Of a DNA stretch of 64,000 nt, positions 16,859 to 25,269 are shown in pieces. Under the pieces are notes generated by a model. The model was given only the letters and a program-made list of their open reading frames with translations, was not told the origin of the DNA and made no database searches. Position numbers and translations under genes: made by a program. The DNA lies in contig CANIVU010000005.1 in assembly GCA_947470805.1 (NCBI GenBank), positions 62,001 through 126,000 on the forward strand. Reading direction: 5' to 3'. The stretch comes from Acidobacteriota bacterium. Lineage in GTDB: Bacteria; Acidobacteriota; Terriglobia; Bryobacterales; Bryobacteraceae. Each line of letters opens with the position of its first letter. The stretch's first letter is position 1.

Positions 16859-17664
16859 TAGGGCCGGATGTAGGCGAGGGCGACCGTTTTGTTGGTGGCC
16901 GGGTCCTGCGTTTGGCTGGTGATGGTGCCGGCGGGCGCTTCGCCTTCGAACTCGATGCGGGTCAGGACTTTGTTGACGTGGCCACGGCTGCGGACACGTT
17001 CAACGATCTCCTGGCCGAGGTAGCAGCCCTTGCTGAAATGCAGGGCGTGGGTGAGACCGGTTTCGGCGGTGAGATTGGTGTCGGTGATGTCGACGCCGTA
17101 TCTGGGTTTGCCGTTCATGATGCGCTGGGTTTCGACTTGCTCGTCGGTGGCCGGTTTGGCGCCGGCATCTTCGAGGGTTTCCCGGAGTATAGGGGCGTCA
17201 AGCGGGCTGAGGTAGATGTGATAGCTCTCGGCATTGCCGGTGTAGGTGGTGTTGACCACCAACCGGCCGGCCCAGTGTGCGGTGGCGTAGCGTGGTTCGG
17301 GGGTGGGAGCGCCGATGCTTTCGAGGATTGCCTTGGCGCCGGGGCCTTCGAGGGCGAGGGTAGTTTGCTGCTCGGTCGCGTCTTCGAGGGTGACGTCGTC
17401 GGCGATGATATATTTGTCCAGGTGGGCGAAGATGGGCTTGGCCTGGGCGGGTTCAAGGTCGAGAAGAAGATGGTCATCCAGGGCCAGGATTGTCACGTCG
17501 GACTGGATGCGGCCCTGGGCGTTCAGGAAGAACGCGTAACAGCCCTGCCCGGGTTCCAACTGTTGGATATGGTTGGTGGTCATGGCGTGGAGGAGGCGCT
17601 TGCGGTCCTCGCCGAACACTTTGACGCGGCCGCGGTTGGGGAGTTCGAAGAGTAGAGTGCTCAT
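16858..17664 (-). CDS. ygfZ: Folate-binding YgfZ/GcvT-domain protein
   Basis: 268 residues. The family mark is LHFSKGCYLGQEIVERVRSR near residue 215 (the K-G-C-Y-x-G-Q-E motif). The front half has the GcvT-like fold, with RKRLLHAMTTNHIQQLEPGQ. YgfZ binds tetrahydrofolate and helps maturation or repair of iron-sulfur enzymes. That makes biological sense close to the Fe-S APS reductase, although the two genes are convergent rather than in one operon. It is followed on its strand by the palindrome and preceded by a membrane protein gene that overlaps its start by 4 bp. Confidence 0.9.
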   Translation of the reverse strand: MSTLLFELPNRGRVKVFGEDRKRLLHAMTTNHIQQLEPGQGCYAFFLNAQGRIQSDVTILALDDHLLLDLEPAQAKPIFAHLDKYIIADDVTLEDATEQQTTLALEGPGAKAILESIGAPTPEPRYATAHWAGRLVVNTTYTGNAESYHIYLSPLDAPILRETLEDAGAKPATDEQVETQRIMNGKPRYGVDITDTNLTAETGLTHALHFSKGCYLGQEIVERVRSRGHVNKVLTRIEFEGEAPAGTITSQTQDPATNKTVALAYIRP

Positions 17665-18056
17665 GCGTTTCCGATGGCGCGGAGGGCGGCGGAGATGACG
17701 ACCACAAGGACGCCGGAGCCGACAAGGCCTTGGAGCATCCGGGCGCGTTTTTCAGGCGTGGTGGCGGGCTTGACCATCAGGATGGACACGGCGGCGATGT
17801 GGAGAACGAGGAGGAATTTCACGCCGAACAGCATGTGGTATTCCTTCGGCACGGGCATGCGGAGCATGAGGTTGTAGGCGCCGGTGATGAACTGCACAAG
17901 GACGAGCACCCAAACGGCGGGGCGGAAGCCTTTGTCGGGCTGGGCTGGCAACAGATTGTTCTTGCTGAGGTTCCAGGCGTAGAAGAGGCCACCGAGCAGG
18001 AGGATGGCGGAGAGGATGTGGGCGACGCGGGCCGCAAAAGGAATGGGATCGATCAT
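17661..18056 (-). CDS. Four-helix integral membrane protein
   Basis: 131 residues with four hydrophobic segments: about 8-25 (RVAHILSAILLLGGLFYAW), 47-65 (VWVLVLVQFITGAYNLML), 75-95 (MLFGVKFLLVLHIAAVSILM) and 108-127 (LQGLVGSGVLVVVISAALRA). His residues occur inside the first and third helices, which would suit heme or copper coordination as in CopD-like and related small families; that is a suggestion, not an assignment. It overlaps ygfZ by 4 bp (ATGA), so the two genes form an operon. Confidence 0.65.
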   Translation of the reverse strand: MIDPIPFAARVAHILSAILLLGGLFYAWNLSKNNLLPAQPDKGFRPAVWVLVLVQFITGAYNLMLRMPVPKEYHMLFGVKFLLVLHIAAVSILMVKPATTPEKRARMLQGLVGSGVLVVVISAALRAIGNA

Positions 18057-18091
18057 GGTGTCCTTTCAGTGTAGATGCTTACAATCAAGAC

Positions 18092-18724
18092 ATGATTCAC
18101 GAGGTGCTGCCTGTCGGGCAGCTTGGCTGCAACTGTTCGATTTTGGGCGATCCGGATACGGCGGAGGCGATCGTCATTGACCCGGGTGACGATATCTCCG
18201 AGATCGAGGCCATTTTGTCGAAGCATGGGTTGATGGTCAAAATGATCCTCATCACGCATGCGCATATCGATCACATTGGCGGGGCGGCGAAGTTGAAGGA
18301 GTCGACGGGGGCGCCGGTTTATATGAATGAGAACGATGCGGATTTGTATAAACACATTGACGTGCAGGCGTCGTGGCTGGGCATGGCGGTGCCGGAGAAG
18401 ACTTCGATTGACGGGTCGTTGAAGGACGGGGATAAGTTCCTGATGGGGACGACGGAGTTGTTGGCGATGCACACGCCGGGGCATACGCAGGGGAGTTCGT
18501 GCATTTGGATTCCGGGGGAGAAGACGCTGCTGGCCGGGGATACGCTGTTCCGCGATTCGATTGGGCGGACGGATTTGCCGGGTGGGGATGGGCGGCAGAT
18601 TTTGCGGTCGATTTCGAATAAGTTGCTGGCGTTGCCGGAGGACACGACGGTGATCTGCGGGCACGGTGACTCGACGACGATTGGGCGGGAGAAGAAGCGG
18701 AACCCGTTTTTACGCGGGCTTTGA
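18092..18724 (+). CDS. MBL-fold metallo-hydrolase (glyoxalase II-like)
   Basis: 210 residues. The di-metal site is complete: THAHIDHIGG (H56, H58, D60, H61), HTPGHTQGS, LAGDTLF and the final ICGHGDST. The overall pattern with NCSILGDP at the front matches the YcbL/GloB-like hydrolases, which usually act on thioesters such as lactoylglutathione. The closing CGHGD..TTIGREKKRNPFL is typical of this group. Substrate not determined. The 3' end overlaps the convergent gene at 18710 by 15 bp. Confidence 0.85.
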   Translation: MIHEVLPVGQLGCNCSILGDPDTAEAIVIDPGDDISEIEAILSKHGLMVKMILITHAHIDHIGGAAKLKESTGAPVYMNENDADLYKHIDVQASWLGMAVPEKTSIDGSLKDGDKFLMGTTELLAMHTPGHTQGSSCIWIPGEKTLLAGDTLFRDSIGRTDLPGGDGRQILRSISNKLLALPEDTTVICGHGDSTTIGREKKRNPFLRGL

Positions 18725-18946
18725 GGCTTCCATTGCTTTGAGGATCAGCTCCTTCGACTCGTTCATGCATTGGAGGATGATCTGCAGGTCCATGGCGGGT
18801 TTGTTGGGCTGGCGGACGCTGGTGCAGTAGACGCCGTGCTGGCCGACGAGGACGAGAGCGTCGGTCAACAGGTCCGAGGCCATGGCGAGTTTGCCGCGGG
18901 TCTCCCCCATTTGGAATTCGTATTTTTCGAGTTGCTCTTGGTCCAT
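18710..18946 (-). CDS. Small conserved-looking helical protein, unknown function
   Basis: 78 residues: MDQEQLEKYEFQMGETRGKL at the front, then SDLLTDALVLVGQHG and MNESKELILKAMEASKPA. Mostly predicted helix, soluble, one Cys in the middle region. It sits alone between converging and diverging neighbours. Codon use is like its neighbours, and the two ends are free of overlap except 15 bp with the MBL gene. No function is assigned. Confidence 0.55.
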   Translation of the reverse strand: MDQEQLEKYEFQMGETRGKLAMASDLLTDALVLVGQHGVYCTSVRQPNKPAMDLQIILQCMNESKELILKAMEASKPA

Positions 18947-18969
18947 GTGTTTCTTTCTATCCTAGAAGG

Positions 18970-20082
18970 GTGATCGAACTTCCCGGTTGGCCGATTTCGG
19001 ATGCGCGTGATATGGAGTTGTTGCAGGGGGTGCTGCGGAGCCCGCAGTGGGGCGGGTTCAACCCGCTTGTGGGCTCCTTTGAAGATGCGTTCGCCAAGTA
19101 CCAGGGCGCAGAATTCGGCATCTCGGCGGTGAACGGGACCGTGACGTTGGAGATGATGCTGGCGTGCGCGGGGATCGGGCTGGGGGACGAGGTGATTGTC
19201 CCGGCGATTTCGTTTGTCTCGACGGCGTCGGCGGTGACACGGGTGGGGGCGGTGCCGGTGTTTGTGGACATCGAGCCGTACTCGTTTAACATGTGCCCGG
19301 AGGCGGTGCGGCGGGCTATCGGGCCGCGGACGAAGGCGGTGATGGCGGTGCATTTCGGCGGGTCGATGGCGGAGGTGGATGCGCTGATGGGGATTTGCGC
19401 GGAGAAGGGGGTGCTGTTCTTGGAAGACGCGGCGCATGCGCATGGGTCGGAGTGGAATGGGAAGCGGGCGGGGTCGTTTGGGTTGGCGTCGTCGTTTTCG
19501 TTTCAGAACGGGAAGATTTTGACGGCGGGGGAGGGGGGGATGGTTCTTACCTCGGACGCGGAGTTCGCGGGGAACGTGCGATCGTTCGCCAATCAGGGGC
19601 GGCGGCCAGGGTATTCGTTTTTCCACCATTTTGAGGCGGGGAATAACTACCGAATGTCGGCGCTGCATGCGGCGGTGCTGACGGCGGGGTTGGAACGGTT
19701 GGACGGGCAGATTGCGCGGCGGACGGCGAATTGGGCGGTGTTCTTGGAGGAGTTTGGCGGGGCGGAGGGGATTCGTTGGCAGTCGATTCCGAAGGCGGTA
19801 AACCGGAACGCGTGGTATTTGGTGTTGGGGCGGGTGATCGGCGGGGACCGGGATGGATTTGTGAAGCGAGTGCAGGCGGCGGGGATTCCGTGCACCCCGT
19901 TTTATCCGCATCCGTTGTATGGGAATCCGATGTATGTTTCGGGGACGGCGGCGTGCCGGGTGGAGCCGTGTCCGAATACGGAAGCCTATATTCGGGATGC
20001 GTTCTGGATCGGTTTCCGGGCGTTGATGGGCGATGAAGGGGTGACCCGGGAAGTGGCGCGGGCGGTGCGGGCGGCGATTTAA
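18970..20082 (+). CDS. DegT/DnrJ/EryC1/StrS-type PLP aminotransferase
   Basis: 370 residues from GTG at 18970. PLP contacts are visible: LEDAAHAHGS (D153 with the cofactor ring) and the Schiff-base Lys in FQNGKILTAGEGG (K182). The QNGK-T-GEGG form is that of the AHBA-synthase/deoxy-inosose-aminotransferase side of the family; sugar aminotransferases more often show a KNLG form. Substrate is therefore likely a keto-sugar or keto-cyclitol. No sugar-nucleotide genes flank it. The stop is directly followed by a GGTGCC-T-GGCACC palindrome and the second composite repeat. Confidence 0.85.
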   Translation: MIELPGWPISDARDMELLQGVLRSPQWGGFNPLVGSFEDAFAKYQGAEFGISAVNGTVTLEMMLACAGIGLGDEVIVPAISFVSTASAVTRVGAVPVFVDIEPYSFNMCPEAVRRAIGPRTKAVMAVHFGGSMAEVDALMGICAEKGVLFLEDAAHAHGSEWNGKRAGSFGLASSFSFQNGKILTAGEGGMVLTSDAEFAGNVRSFANQGRRPGYSFFHHFEAGNNYRMSALHAAVLTAGLERLDGQIARRTANWAVFLEEFGGAEGIRWQSIPKAVNRNAWYLVLGRVIGGDRDGFVKRVQAAGIPCTPFYPHPLYGNPMYVSGTAACRVEPCPNTEAYIRDAFWIGFRALMGDEGVTREVARAVRAAI

Positions 20083-20084
20083 TC

Positions 20085-20226
20085 GGTGCCTGGCACCAAT
20101 TAAATGGTGTCACACACGATTTAGTTTTTTGGGTTTTGGGCGGGGGTGTTGACGGCTAAGTACAACAAAACAGGCACCGGCGGTGGTCCGCTCGGCGCCT
20201 GGAAATTGTGTGTGACACGGTTTTAG
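20085..20226. repeat. Composite repeat, locus 2
   Basis: It contains a 13-bp palindrome GGTGCC-T-GGCACC (20085-20097), an inverted copy of the TAAATCGTGTGTGACACC unit (20106-20123), an imperfect hairpin around CCGGCGGTGGTCCGCTCGG (about 20176-20200) and a direct copy AAATTGTGTGTGACACGG with TTTTAG (20203-20226). The right end runs into the stop codon of the hydrolase gene on the minus strand, as at 8771. Confidence 0.75.
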
Positions 20227-20888
20227 TTGAGGAACTTGAGGATGGCTTGGAGGAGGCGGCCGGTCTGGTCGGTTTCGAAGAGGAACTGGGCGTGGGCGTC
20301 GCCGTCGAGGACCAGAAGTTCCTTGGGGTCGGGCGATTGGTCGTACTGAAGTTGAATCCGCTTTAAGCGCGGGACGTTGCCGGGGCCCATGTCGTCTTTC
20401 GCTACTACGAAAAGTTTTTTTACTTTCAGTGCTTGTGGCGGGCCGAAGGCGCCGTGGGCAAGAAAGACGATGCGGTCGATTTCGCCGGGCTTGGAGACGC
20501 GGAAGGCTTCTTCCGCCAGGTTGCCGCCCATGCTGGCGCCGACGATGGCCACGCTCTTGGCGCCGTTGCCCTGGAGGAAGCGGATGGCGGCCAGGAGGTC
20601 GAGCGGCATGGCGATGTCGTTCCGACGACCGGCGGGGCCTTCCTTCGACATGCCGACGCCGCGGAGGTCGATGGCCAGTACCGTGAAGCCTTCGCGGGCG
20701 ATGGCGACGGCTTGCTTGGTCCAACTGGACTTGTTGAACCGGCCGCCGTGAACGAGGAGGACGGCGCGCGGGCCTTTACCGTAGAGGTCGCCATAGATGT
20801 TCCAGCCGTCCTGGGCGGTGAAGCGGACGGGTTCCTGAGCGGCCAGGGTTAGAGCGGAGAACAGCGCGACGGTTAGCAGGGTTTTCAT
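20223..20888 (-). CDS. Exported alpha/beta hydrolase
   Basis: 221 residues from the ATG at 20888, which gives a signal peptide (MKTLLTVALFSALTLAAQ); the reading frame stays open far upstream inside the preceding gene. The fold shows the oxyanion segment VLLVHGGRFNKSSW, the nucleophile elbow GASMGG (SVAIVGASMGGNLAEEAF), an acid in FVVAKDD and a late His in LDGDAHAQF. It is a serine hydrolase of unknown substrate. The start overlaps the stop of the gene upstream as ATGA, so both are one operon. The stop codon lies in a repeat unit. Confidence 0.8.
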   Translation of the reverse strand: MKTLLTVALFSALTLAAQEPVRFTAQDGWNIYGDLYGKGPRAVLLVHGGRFNKSSWTKQAVAIAREGFTVLAIDLRGVGMSKEGPAGRRNDIAMPLDLLAAIRFLQGNGAKSVAIVGASMGGNLAEEAFRVSKPGEIDRIVFLAHGAFGPPQALKVKKLFVVAKDDMGPGNVPRLKRIQLQYDQSPDPKELLVLDGDAHAQFLFETDQTGRLLQAILKFLN

Positions 20889-21970
20889 TTTACTTTTTCG
20901 AGAGCCTTGGCGAAGTCGGATGGAGATAAAAGTTGTTTGGCGCTGCCGTTGGCGGCTTTGACCACCTGAGCGACGAGATTGTCGGGCATTCCGGGGAAGC
21001 GGGTGAGGCCCAGAAAATGAGCATTGGGAAGGCCCTGGGCGAGTTCGCGAATTTTGGGAGTTACCTTGCCCTGCCAGCTCCAGACGGGGCCCAGGAAGAC
21101 AACTGCGTCTGACTTGGCGGCCGGGTCCTGGATGGTCGTGAGGACGGACTCCATGAACTGAGTCGCGTTGGGGCCTTTGAGGGTTTCGAGCGATACGATA
21201 CCAAGGTTGACTTCGGCTACGGCGCGGGCGAGGCGGCCGAGTTCGCGGCGGGTGAAGTCTTTGGACTGGTAGATGATCTTGCGATTGCGCGGGTCGACGG
21301 CGACGACGGTGGCTTCGGTGGCTTTCGTTTGATCGAGGAGGGTGGTGAGGCTGGTGAGGAGGATGGAGCGGTCGTAAGAGGAGAGGCGAACCATGGCGCG
21401 GCGGGGGCTCATGGGGGCCGCTTCGAGGACGATGGTGAGGCGGTTGGGAGGGTTGGACTTGTTGAGTCCGCGCCAGCGCTCGTCGCCGACTGCGCTGATC
21501 TGGTTGGGCTCCATGCGTGGCGGGATTTTGCCGGCGCGGACTTTCAGCGACCACTCTTTGCGGCACTCGTTGTTGCGATTGTCGCCGCCGTAGAAGCGGA
21601 CGCGGTAGTCGCCGGGGCCGAGGTAGTAGCCGCCCATGTAAGTGGCGTCAGCGCCCTTGGGATATTTGAGCCCTTCGGTGGGCGGCGGCACGCCGAAGCG
21701 TTCGCCAAGGTACACGGGTTTGCCGCCTTTCGGTGTGATCTCGATGGCGAGGGCAAGCTGCGTCGGGCCGGTCTCGGGGAACTGCTTCATCGGGATGCTG
21801 AGGTTGAAGCCGGACCAATGCATGAGGGAGAAGCCGAGCCGCGGCGCCATGTTTTCAATTTGGCAGGCGAGGGTGTTTTTGGGGGCGGGGAGGGCGAAGA
21901 TCTTCTGGATGGTTTGCATGGACCGCGGGTCTGAGGCGACCAGAAATTGGGCGAGCAGGAGCGGGAACAT
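20885..21970 (-). CDS. Exported protein with C-terminal VWA-like region
   Basis: 361 residues. N-terminal signal (MFPLLLAQFLVASDP). Residues 25-165 form a beta-rich segment (LGFSLMHWSGFNLSIPMKQF, GPGDYRVRFYGGDNRN). The rest, from LTIVLEAAPMSPRRAMVRLS with SYDRSILLTSLTTLL and KSDAVVFLGPVWSW, has the strand-helix rhythm of a von Willebrand type A fold, of the kind seen in acidobacterial VWFA-related proteins. A clean D-x-S-x-S site is not visible, so a metal site is doubtful. It shares an ATGA overlap with the hydrolase downstream. Confidence 0.55.
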   Translation of the reverse strand: MFPLLLAQFLVASDPRSMQTIQKIFALPAPKNTLACQIENMAPRLGFSLMHWSGFNLSIPMKQFPETGPTQLALAIEITPKGGKPVYLGERFGVPPPTEGLKYPKGADATYMGGYYLGPGDYRVRFYGGDNRNNECRKEWSLKVRAGKIPPRMEPNQISAVGDERWRGLNKSNPPNRLTIVLEAAPMSPRRAMVRLSSYDRSILLTSLTTLLDQTKATEATVVAVDPRNRKIIYQSKDFTRRELGRLARAVAEVNLGIVSLETLKGPNATQFMESVLTTIQDPAAKSDAVVFLGPVWSWQGKVTPKIRELAQGLPNAHFLGLTRFPGMPDNLVAQVVKAANGSAKQLLSPSDFAKALEKVK

Positions 21971-22017
21971 GCGTTTTTCTATTTTGACGCGAATTTGGGT
22001 TTGGTATGCTGCGGGAC

Positions 22018-23358
22018 ATGTTACGAGTTTTGCTGGGCTTCGTATTGGCGCTGCCGTTGGTGGCGGGTGATTTGCAGGTGGGCATCGGGCGGATCAAGAT
22101 CACGCCGGAGAAGCCGATCTACCTGTCGGGCTACGCGGCGCGGAAGAAGCCGTCGGAGGGCGTGAAGCTCGATATCTGGGCGAAGGCGTTGGCGTTCCAG
22201 GATAAGAAGAATGGGAAGGTTGTCATCGTCACCACCGATTTGATTGGGATGTCGCGGCAGATCTCCGAGCGCATTGGCGCGGAGGTGGAAAAGAAGTACG
22301 GGCTGCGGCGGGCGCAGTTGATGATTAACTCGTCGCATACGCATAGCGGGCCGACGGTGCGGGACAACCTGGAGACGATGTTCGATCTGACGCCGGAGCA
22401 GAAGGCGGCGATTGTCGAATACGGCAATGGGCTGGTGGAGAAGATGGTGGCGGTGGTGGGCGCGTCGTTGGGGGATTTGCAGCCGGCGGAGGTGACGGTC
22501 GGCCATGGGACGGGGACGTTCGCGATGAACCGGCGGCTGGCGGTGGATGGGGTGATCAAGAACAGTCTGAATCCCACGGGGCCGGTGGATCAGGACGTGC
22601 CGGTGTTCCGGATTACGACGCCGGCGGGGAAGTTGCGGGCGGTGCTGTTTGGGTATGCGTGTCACAACACGACGCTGGGCGGGGATCTGTTTCTGGTGCA
22701 TGGGGATTACGCGGGCGTGGCGCAGCGGGAGTTGGAGTCGGCGAATCCAGGCGTGACGGCGATGTTCATGTTGCTGTGCGGGGGGGATGCGAATCCGCAG
22801 CCGCGCGGGACGTATGAGCTGGTGGAGAAGCATGGGAAGAGTTTGGCGGCGACCGTTTCGGCGGTGCTTGCGGGTTCGATGAAGACGGTGAGCGGGCCGG
22901 TGCGCGCGTCGTGGCAGATGACGGAGTTGGCGTTTGCACCGCATACGCGGGCGCAGTTTGAGGAGGAGTTGAAGGGGACGAACTGGTTTAAACAGCGGCG
23001 GGCGGAGGTGATGTTGAAGGCCTACGACGCGGGGCGGCCGGTGACGACGATTCCGTATCCGGTGCAGGCGTTCCGGTTTGGGAAGGGCGTGACGGTGGTG
23101 GGGATGGGCGGGGAAGTGGTGGTGGATTATGCGTTGCGGGTGAAGAAGGAGTTTCCTGGCGAGGACACGATTGTGGCGGGGTATACGAACGACGTGATGA
23201 GTTATATCGTGTCGAAGCGGGTGTTGAAGGAGGGCGGGTATGAGCCGGTGGAGAGCCATATTTATTACGGGAATCCGGGGCCGTATACGGAGGATGTGGA
23301 GGAGACGGTGATGGGGGCGGTGAAGCGGGCGATGGAGAAGGTGGGGCGGAAGAGGTAG
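22018..23358 (+). CDS. Neutral/alkaline ceramidase-like exported hydrolase
   Basis: About 446 residues. The ATG at 22018 starts a signal peptide (MLRVLLGFVLALPLVAG); another ATG lies four codons upstream at 22006. The pattern GIGRIKITPEKPIYLSGYAA, then LMINSSHTHSGPT with a Zn-type His pair, and LLCGGDANPQPRG is that of the neutral ceramidase superfamily (PF04734). Only the N-terminal catalytic region is present; full ceramidases are near 700 residues. Many bacterial members of this length hydrolyse other amides. It is the last gene on the G-rich side of the skew switch. Confidence 0.8.
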   Translation: MLRVLLGFVLALPLVAGDLQVGIGRIKITPEKPIYLSGYAARKKPSEGVKLDIWAKALAFQDKKNGKVVIVTTDLIGMSRQISERIGAEVEKKYGLRRAQLMINSSHTHSGPTVRDNLETMFDLTPEQKAAIVEYGNGLVEKMVAVVGASLGDLQPAEVTVGHGTGTFAMNRRLAVDGVIKNSLNPTGPVDQDVPVFRITTPAGKLRAVLFGYACHNTTLGGDLFLVHGDYAGVAQRELESANPGVTAMFMLLCGGDANPQPRGTYELVEKHGKSLAATVSAVLAGSMKTVSGPVRASWQMTELAFAPHTRAQFEEELKGTNWFKQRRAEVMLKAYDAGRPVTTIPYPVQAFRFGKGVTVVGMGGEVVVDYALRVKKEFPGEDTIVAGYTNDVMSYIVSKRVLKEGGYEPVESHIYYGNPGPYTEDVEETVMGAVKRAMEKVGRKR

Positions 23359-23368
23359 GGGTGCTCGC

Positions 23369-24097
23369 CTACGGCTCCTGGAACGTAACCGTCGACTCCG
23401 CATCAAATTTCCGGAAATCCCGGAACGTATGCGTCTGCCGCCAGTGGGACCGCGGCCGCGGCGGACCGGTGCGGAACTCGCCGTTGAGCGACTGCTTGAA
23501 CCAGAGATTTTCAGCGAAGCGGAAGTAGCGCGTCGTTAGCCAGGACCCGGGCAAGCTGTCGACGCCGCGGCCGATGACCTCGTACTTCAACTGTGCCAGC
23601 GCGTGCTCCTGCTGGTCGATCCAGAACGTCATCCGATACGCGACGTGCTCGTGGCCGGGCTTGGGCTCGGCGCGGACGACCCATACTTTGCGGCCGCCGA
23701 TTTCTGCCTCGCCCGCCTCGGTGTGATCCATCTCCGTAAGGATGACTTTGCCGCTCAGATTGCCGACCGAGATGACACGTGGATTCGGCCTGGCGGCATG
23801 TTTGCGGCGCTGGGCGGCGGTCATTCGCAGGCGCTCGGCTTCCTCCTTGGCGAGCTTGCCCTGCAGCGGTTTCCCATTGCGGGCGACCAGTCGGCGGAAC
23901 GGTTCACCTTCCAGAAAAATCCACTCGTAGTACTGCGTCCAGTTCAACTGCCCGTTCGGCCGGCGGTGTTCGGCGTGCTCACGGTAGAAATACTTTTCGC
24001 GCTCCTTCAGTTGCTTCACTTCGTTTGAGAGCGCCTGCTCCAGATGGGTGTTCTGGGCGTGGAGCACGGCAACGAAACAGAGCAGCCAGGGGCGCAT
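23369..24097 (-). CDS. Exported protein of unknown function
   Basis: 242 residues with a signal peptide (MRPWLLCFVAVLHAQ). A charged helical N-terminal part (LSNEVKQLKEREKYFYREHA) is followed by a beta-rich C-terminal half (NLSGKVILTEMDHTEAGEAE, then HVAYRMTFWIDQQEHALAQL and FRFAENLWFKQSLNGEF). The latter is reminiscent of outer-membrane lipoprotein-sorting folds, where a lipid-binding half-barrel carries a strand with WID or FWIDxxxxxL; family membership is a suggestion. It is the last gene of the seven-gene operon, three bases after the ABC permease gene. Confidence 0.65.
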   Translation of the reverse strand: MRPWLLCFVAVLHAQNTHLEQALSNEVKQLKEREKYFYREHAEHRRPNGQLNWTQYYEWIFLEGEPFRRLVARNGKPLQGKLAKEEAERLRMTAAQRRKHAARPNPRVISVGNLSGKVILTEMDHTEAGEAEIGGRKVWVVRAEPKPGHEHVAYRMTFWIDQQEHALAQLKYEVIGRGVDSLPGSWLTTRYFRFAENLWFKQSLNGEFRTGPPRPRSHWRQTHTFRDFRKFDAESTVTFQEP

Positions 24098-24099
24098 GG

Positions 24100-25269
24100 C
24101 TATCGTCCGAAGATAATTTTTTCCGAGGTGAACAGCCGCGTGGCAAGGCTCAACAGCAGCGCTGTCAGAACAACGGCGGTGAGCGTCGCGCCGATCATGG
24201 CGATAGGCGCGGGCGCCTTGCCGCCGAGGATTTCCGTCACCATCGCGTACTGGCCGAGCACCGGAATCGGGTGCAGCCAGGGGCGGTTAGTTAGAGGGTA
24301 AAAAACAGCCGCGATACCGGGGATCGTTGGCGCGATCATCAACAGGCCGAGGTAGCTCTGCGCTTCTTTGAACGACTTGGCGAAGCAGCTGACGAACATC
24401 TGGACAGCCGGGGCCAACAGCGCCATCGGTGCCGTCGCGGCGAGGAGCAGAATCAACTGGCCGGTGCCGACGTGGTTGCGGATGCCCAGTTCTTCGAGCG
24501 CCAGGCGGGAGAGCATAACAAGCGTCACCGCGAGCGTCAGCAACATGCCGAGCAGCGCGGCGCCCATGGCGGCCATCCACTTTCCCGCAACCAGTTGCCA
24601 GCGCGGAATCGGGTTCAGCAGCAACGGCTCCAAGGACCCGCGTTCGCGTTCGCCGGCGGTCGAATCACTCGCGATGGGCATGCCGGCCGTGAAGAGCGAA
24701 ATCACCAGGAACATGGGGATGAAATTGAAGATCATGGCCGCGCGCTGCTGGGACGTGGCGATGTCGATCTGCTCCACTTTCAACGCGCTGACGATGACCG
24801 GACTGACGCCGCGGGCCATCAGTCGCATGCCGCCCATCTCGCTGCTGAAGCCGTTCAACAGGCTGTTCAACCGGGACACTTTAGAGCGCGTGGACTGACT
24901 GGTAACATCGGACACCACTTGCACGGGAGCGGGCCGGGAGTCACGGAATTTCTCGGCAAACTCTTTCTCGATGACGAGGACGAAATCGGACTTGCGGTCG
25001 CGAACTGCGGCTTCCGGATCGGCCGGGCCGTCGACAACTTCCACGCCCGATTGTTGCGTCAGCCAGTTGATCAATACCGGCGCGTTCTGGCGGCCGACCA
25101 CGGGGATCTTGATCTCTTGCGCGCCCTTCTGCTGGCTGGCGATTTGCGAAAACATGAAGCCGATCATGAGCGGGCCGAACAGGGCGCTGATGAGAAGCGT
25201 GTAGAGCGAGCGGCGGTCACGAAAGCCGTCTGTCCATTCCTTGACGGCGACGATCCAGATCTTGTTCAT
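24100..25269 (-). CDS. ABC transporter permease, Nat/ABC-2 type
   Basis: 389 residues. One N-terminal membrane helix (DRRSLYTLLISALFGPLMIG), a large extracytoplasmic domain of about 150 residues (VVGRQNAPVLINWLTQQSG, VVSDVTSQSTRSKVSRL), then five or so C-terminal helices including FIPMFLVISLFTAGMPIASD and MLLTLAVTLVMLSRLALEEL. This is the layout of NatB-type permeases. The signature TAGERERGSLEPLLLNPI is diagnostic for ABC-2 members. It starts 4 bp into the end of the ATPase gene. Substrate unknown; homologues export Na+ or drugs. Confidence 0.85.
   Translation of the reverse strand: MNKIWIVAVKEWTDGFRDRRSLYTLLISALFGPLMIGFMFSQIASQQKGAQEIKIPVVGRQNAPVLINWLTQQSGVEVVDGPADPEAAVRDRKSDFVLVIEKEFAEKFRDSRPAPVQVVSDVTSQSTRSKVSRLNSLLNGFSSEMGGMRLMARGVSPVIVSALKVEQIDIATSQQRAAMIFNFIPMFLVISLFTAGMPIASDSTAGERERGSLEPLLLNPIPRWQLVAGKWMAAMGAALLGMLLTLAVTLVMLSRLALEELGIRNHVGTGQLILLLAATAPMALLAPAVQMFVSCFAKSFKEAQSYLGLLMIAPTIPGIAAVFYPLTNRPWLHPIPVLGQYAMVTEILGGKAPAPIAMIGATLTAVVLTALLLSLATRLFTSEKIIFGR

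Noticed and set aside
20223-21566. 447-residue single protein joining the hydrolase to upstream sequence
   Set aside because: The N-terminal 226 residues are antisense-like and overlap another gene in a different frame; the ATG at 20888 with a signal peptide is the true start.
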